Assembly (NCBI GenBank): GCA_027019045.1
Contig: JALUXI010000249.1
Span: 1-6,842 of the forward strand
From: Piscirickettsiaceae bacterium
Lineage (GTDB): Bacteria; Pseudomonadota; Gammaproteobacteria; Thiomicrospirales; Thiomicrospiraceae
Reading direction: 5' to 3'
Length of the DNA: 6,842 nt
Shown here: positions 6,214-6,842 of the stretch, in pieces
Layout of the letters: the number at the start of each line of letters is the position of its first letter
How positions within the stretch are numbered: the stretch's first letter is position 1
The notes under the pieces: generated by a model
Database searches by the model: none
What the model was told of the DNA's origin: nothing
What the model saw: the letters and a program-made list of their open reading frames with translations, nothing else
Position numbers and translations under genes: made by a program

Positions 6214-6220
6214 CTCCTTA
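6214..6220 (-). promoter_or_regulatory. Strong ribosome binding site of atpE
   Basis: TAAGGAG is a 7-base Shine-Dalgarno match with an 8-nt spacer, among the strongest in the operon. The c subunit is needed at about 8-15 copies per complex, so a strong site here is expected. It is directly preceded in the mRNA by an A/U-rich, probably unstructured leader. Confidence 0.7.
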
Positions 6221-6298
6221 AAGTTTAAAGTTAAAGTTAAAAAAGCTTTTTACCCATCGCTGAGTAGGTGCGCTTAAACCTTTTGAATCAAAAGATTC
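6218..6298. repeat. Tandem hexamers and small palindromes in the atpB-atpE spacer
   Basis: The spacer (6206-6313) holds four tandem hexamers on the plus strand: TTAAAG at 6218, 6225 and 6231, and TTAAAA at 6237. The palindrome AAAAAGCTTTTT follows (6240-6251). Further right, CTTTTGA-A-TCAAAAG (6280-6294) overlaps an alternative hairpin, GAATC-AAAA-GATTC (6285-6298). The two hairpins exclude each other. They lie between the end of atpB and the translation start region of atpE. Confidence 0.4.
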
Positions 6299-6313
6299 TT
6301 TTCTGATTATCTC

Positions 6314-6842
6314 CTAGACGTGTCCATCACCTTCGTGATCATGTGCCATGCCTAGGTAAACAATGGTTAACACCATAAAGATGAAGGCTTGCAAGGTGAT
6401 GACCAAAATATGGAAAATCGACCAACCAAGATCCAACACCGCTTGTAATGGTGCCCAGAATAGAGCAGCGGCACCCACTGCTAAAGTTCCACCAATCAAA
6501 GCGATCAGTAGATACACCAGCTCTCCAGCGAACATGTTACCGAACAGTCGGAGGGCTAGGGAAACAGGTTTTGCAATCTCTTCAATCGCTGTCATGATGA
6601 TATTGACAGGGATGAATAGCTTACCGAAAGGGTGGAAAAGGAATACTTTAATGTATCCGCCCAGCCCTTTAACTTTGATATTGTAGTAAAGCACCAACGC
6701 AAAGACAGTAAATGCCATCGCCAAAGTCGTATTCAAATCAGTAGTTGGTACAATTTTCAAATGTGCTTCTGAGTTTCCAACCGCCAGTTGCCATAGATGT
6801 GGCAATAGATCAACAGGAATCAAGTCCATAAAATTCATTAAC
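6314..6842 (-). CDS. atpB: F1Fo ATP synthase a subunit, C-terminal part (cut by the window edge)
   Basis: Stator membrane subunit that forms the two ion half-channels beside the c-ring. The frame stays open to the window edge (codon before the internal Met is TTA, Leu), and E. coli a has the matching text FLMNLMDLLPIDLLP in mid-protein, so the Met at 6838 is internal and roughly the first third of the gene is missing. Numbering from that Met: IPVDLLP (7-13), KPVSLALRLFGNMFAGEL (90-107) with the essential Arg97 (E. coli Arg210) and Glu106 (Glu219), then IFHILVITLQAFIFMVLTIVYL (141-162) with His143 (His245) and Gln150 (Gln252). The loop between these blocks is about 11 residues longer than in E. 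coli. The tail AHDHEGDGHV is rich in His and acidic residues. The stop is TAG. Confidence 0.97.
   Translation of the reverse strand, partial: LMNFMDLIPVDLLPHLWQLAVGNSEAHLKIVPTTDLNTTLAMAFTVFALVLYYNIKVKGLGGYIKVFLFHPFGKLFIPVNIIMTAIEEIAKPVSLALRLFGNMFAGELVYLLIALIGGTLAVGAAALFWAPLQAVLDLGWSIFHILVITLQAFIFMVLTIVYLGMAHDHEGDGHV

Noticed and set aside
6836..6838. ATG at 6838 as the atpB start
   Set aside because: The frame remains open to the window edge, and the residues around it match the middle of subunit a (LMNFMDLIP), so it is an internal methionine.

Overview
The window is almost entirely one F1Fo ATP synthase (atp) operon, read on the minus strand (right to left). Gene order is atpB (a, 5'-truncated by the window edge), atpE (c), atpF (b), atpH (delta), atpA (alpha), atpG (gamma), atpD (beta), atpC (epsilon). 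This is the classic proteobacterial eight-subunit order. A single b subunit (no b') and alpha/beta/delta sequences very close to the Escherichia coli proteins indicate a gammaproteobacterium. Base composition is moderate by eye (GC in the mid-40s % in genes, about 25% in the left intergenic region). The wording of subunits a and c reminds me of sulfur-oxidising Thiomicrospira-type gammaproteobacteria, but that is recollection, not proof.

Layout from the right edge: atpB fragment; a 108-bp AT-rich spacer with tandem hexamers and small palindromes; atpE; a 61-bp spacer with a weak hairpin; then atpF, atpH, atpA and atpG, packed with gaps of only 3 to 17 nt or so, with stop codons running into the next ribosome binding site. 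Next comes an unusually long 187-bp atpG-atpD gap, nearly filled by a 160-bp imperfect palindrome, then atpD and atpC. A strong intrinsic terminator closes the operon at about 305-336.

Left of the terminator, positions 1-304 hold no recognisable gene. They hold a near-consensus sigma70 promoter reading leftward (TTGACG, 17 bp, TATAAT), about 130 bp of roughly 75% AT sequence with short repeated words, and a perfect consensus DnaA box. This could be the leader or promoter of a gene beyond the left edge, a small RNA gene, or part of a replication-origin region; the window cannot decide between them.

The encoded proteins form one machine. The a/b/c sector in the inner membrane passes ions and turns the c-ring. 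Gamma and epsilon form the rotating stalk, alpha3beta3 makes ATP, and b with delta holds the catalytic head still. All key catalytic and coupling residues that I could check are present, so the complex looks functional. The genes themselves are ordinary. The unusual parts are the atpG-atpD palindrome and the left intergenic region.
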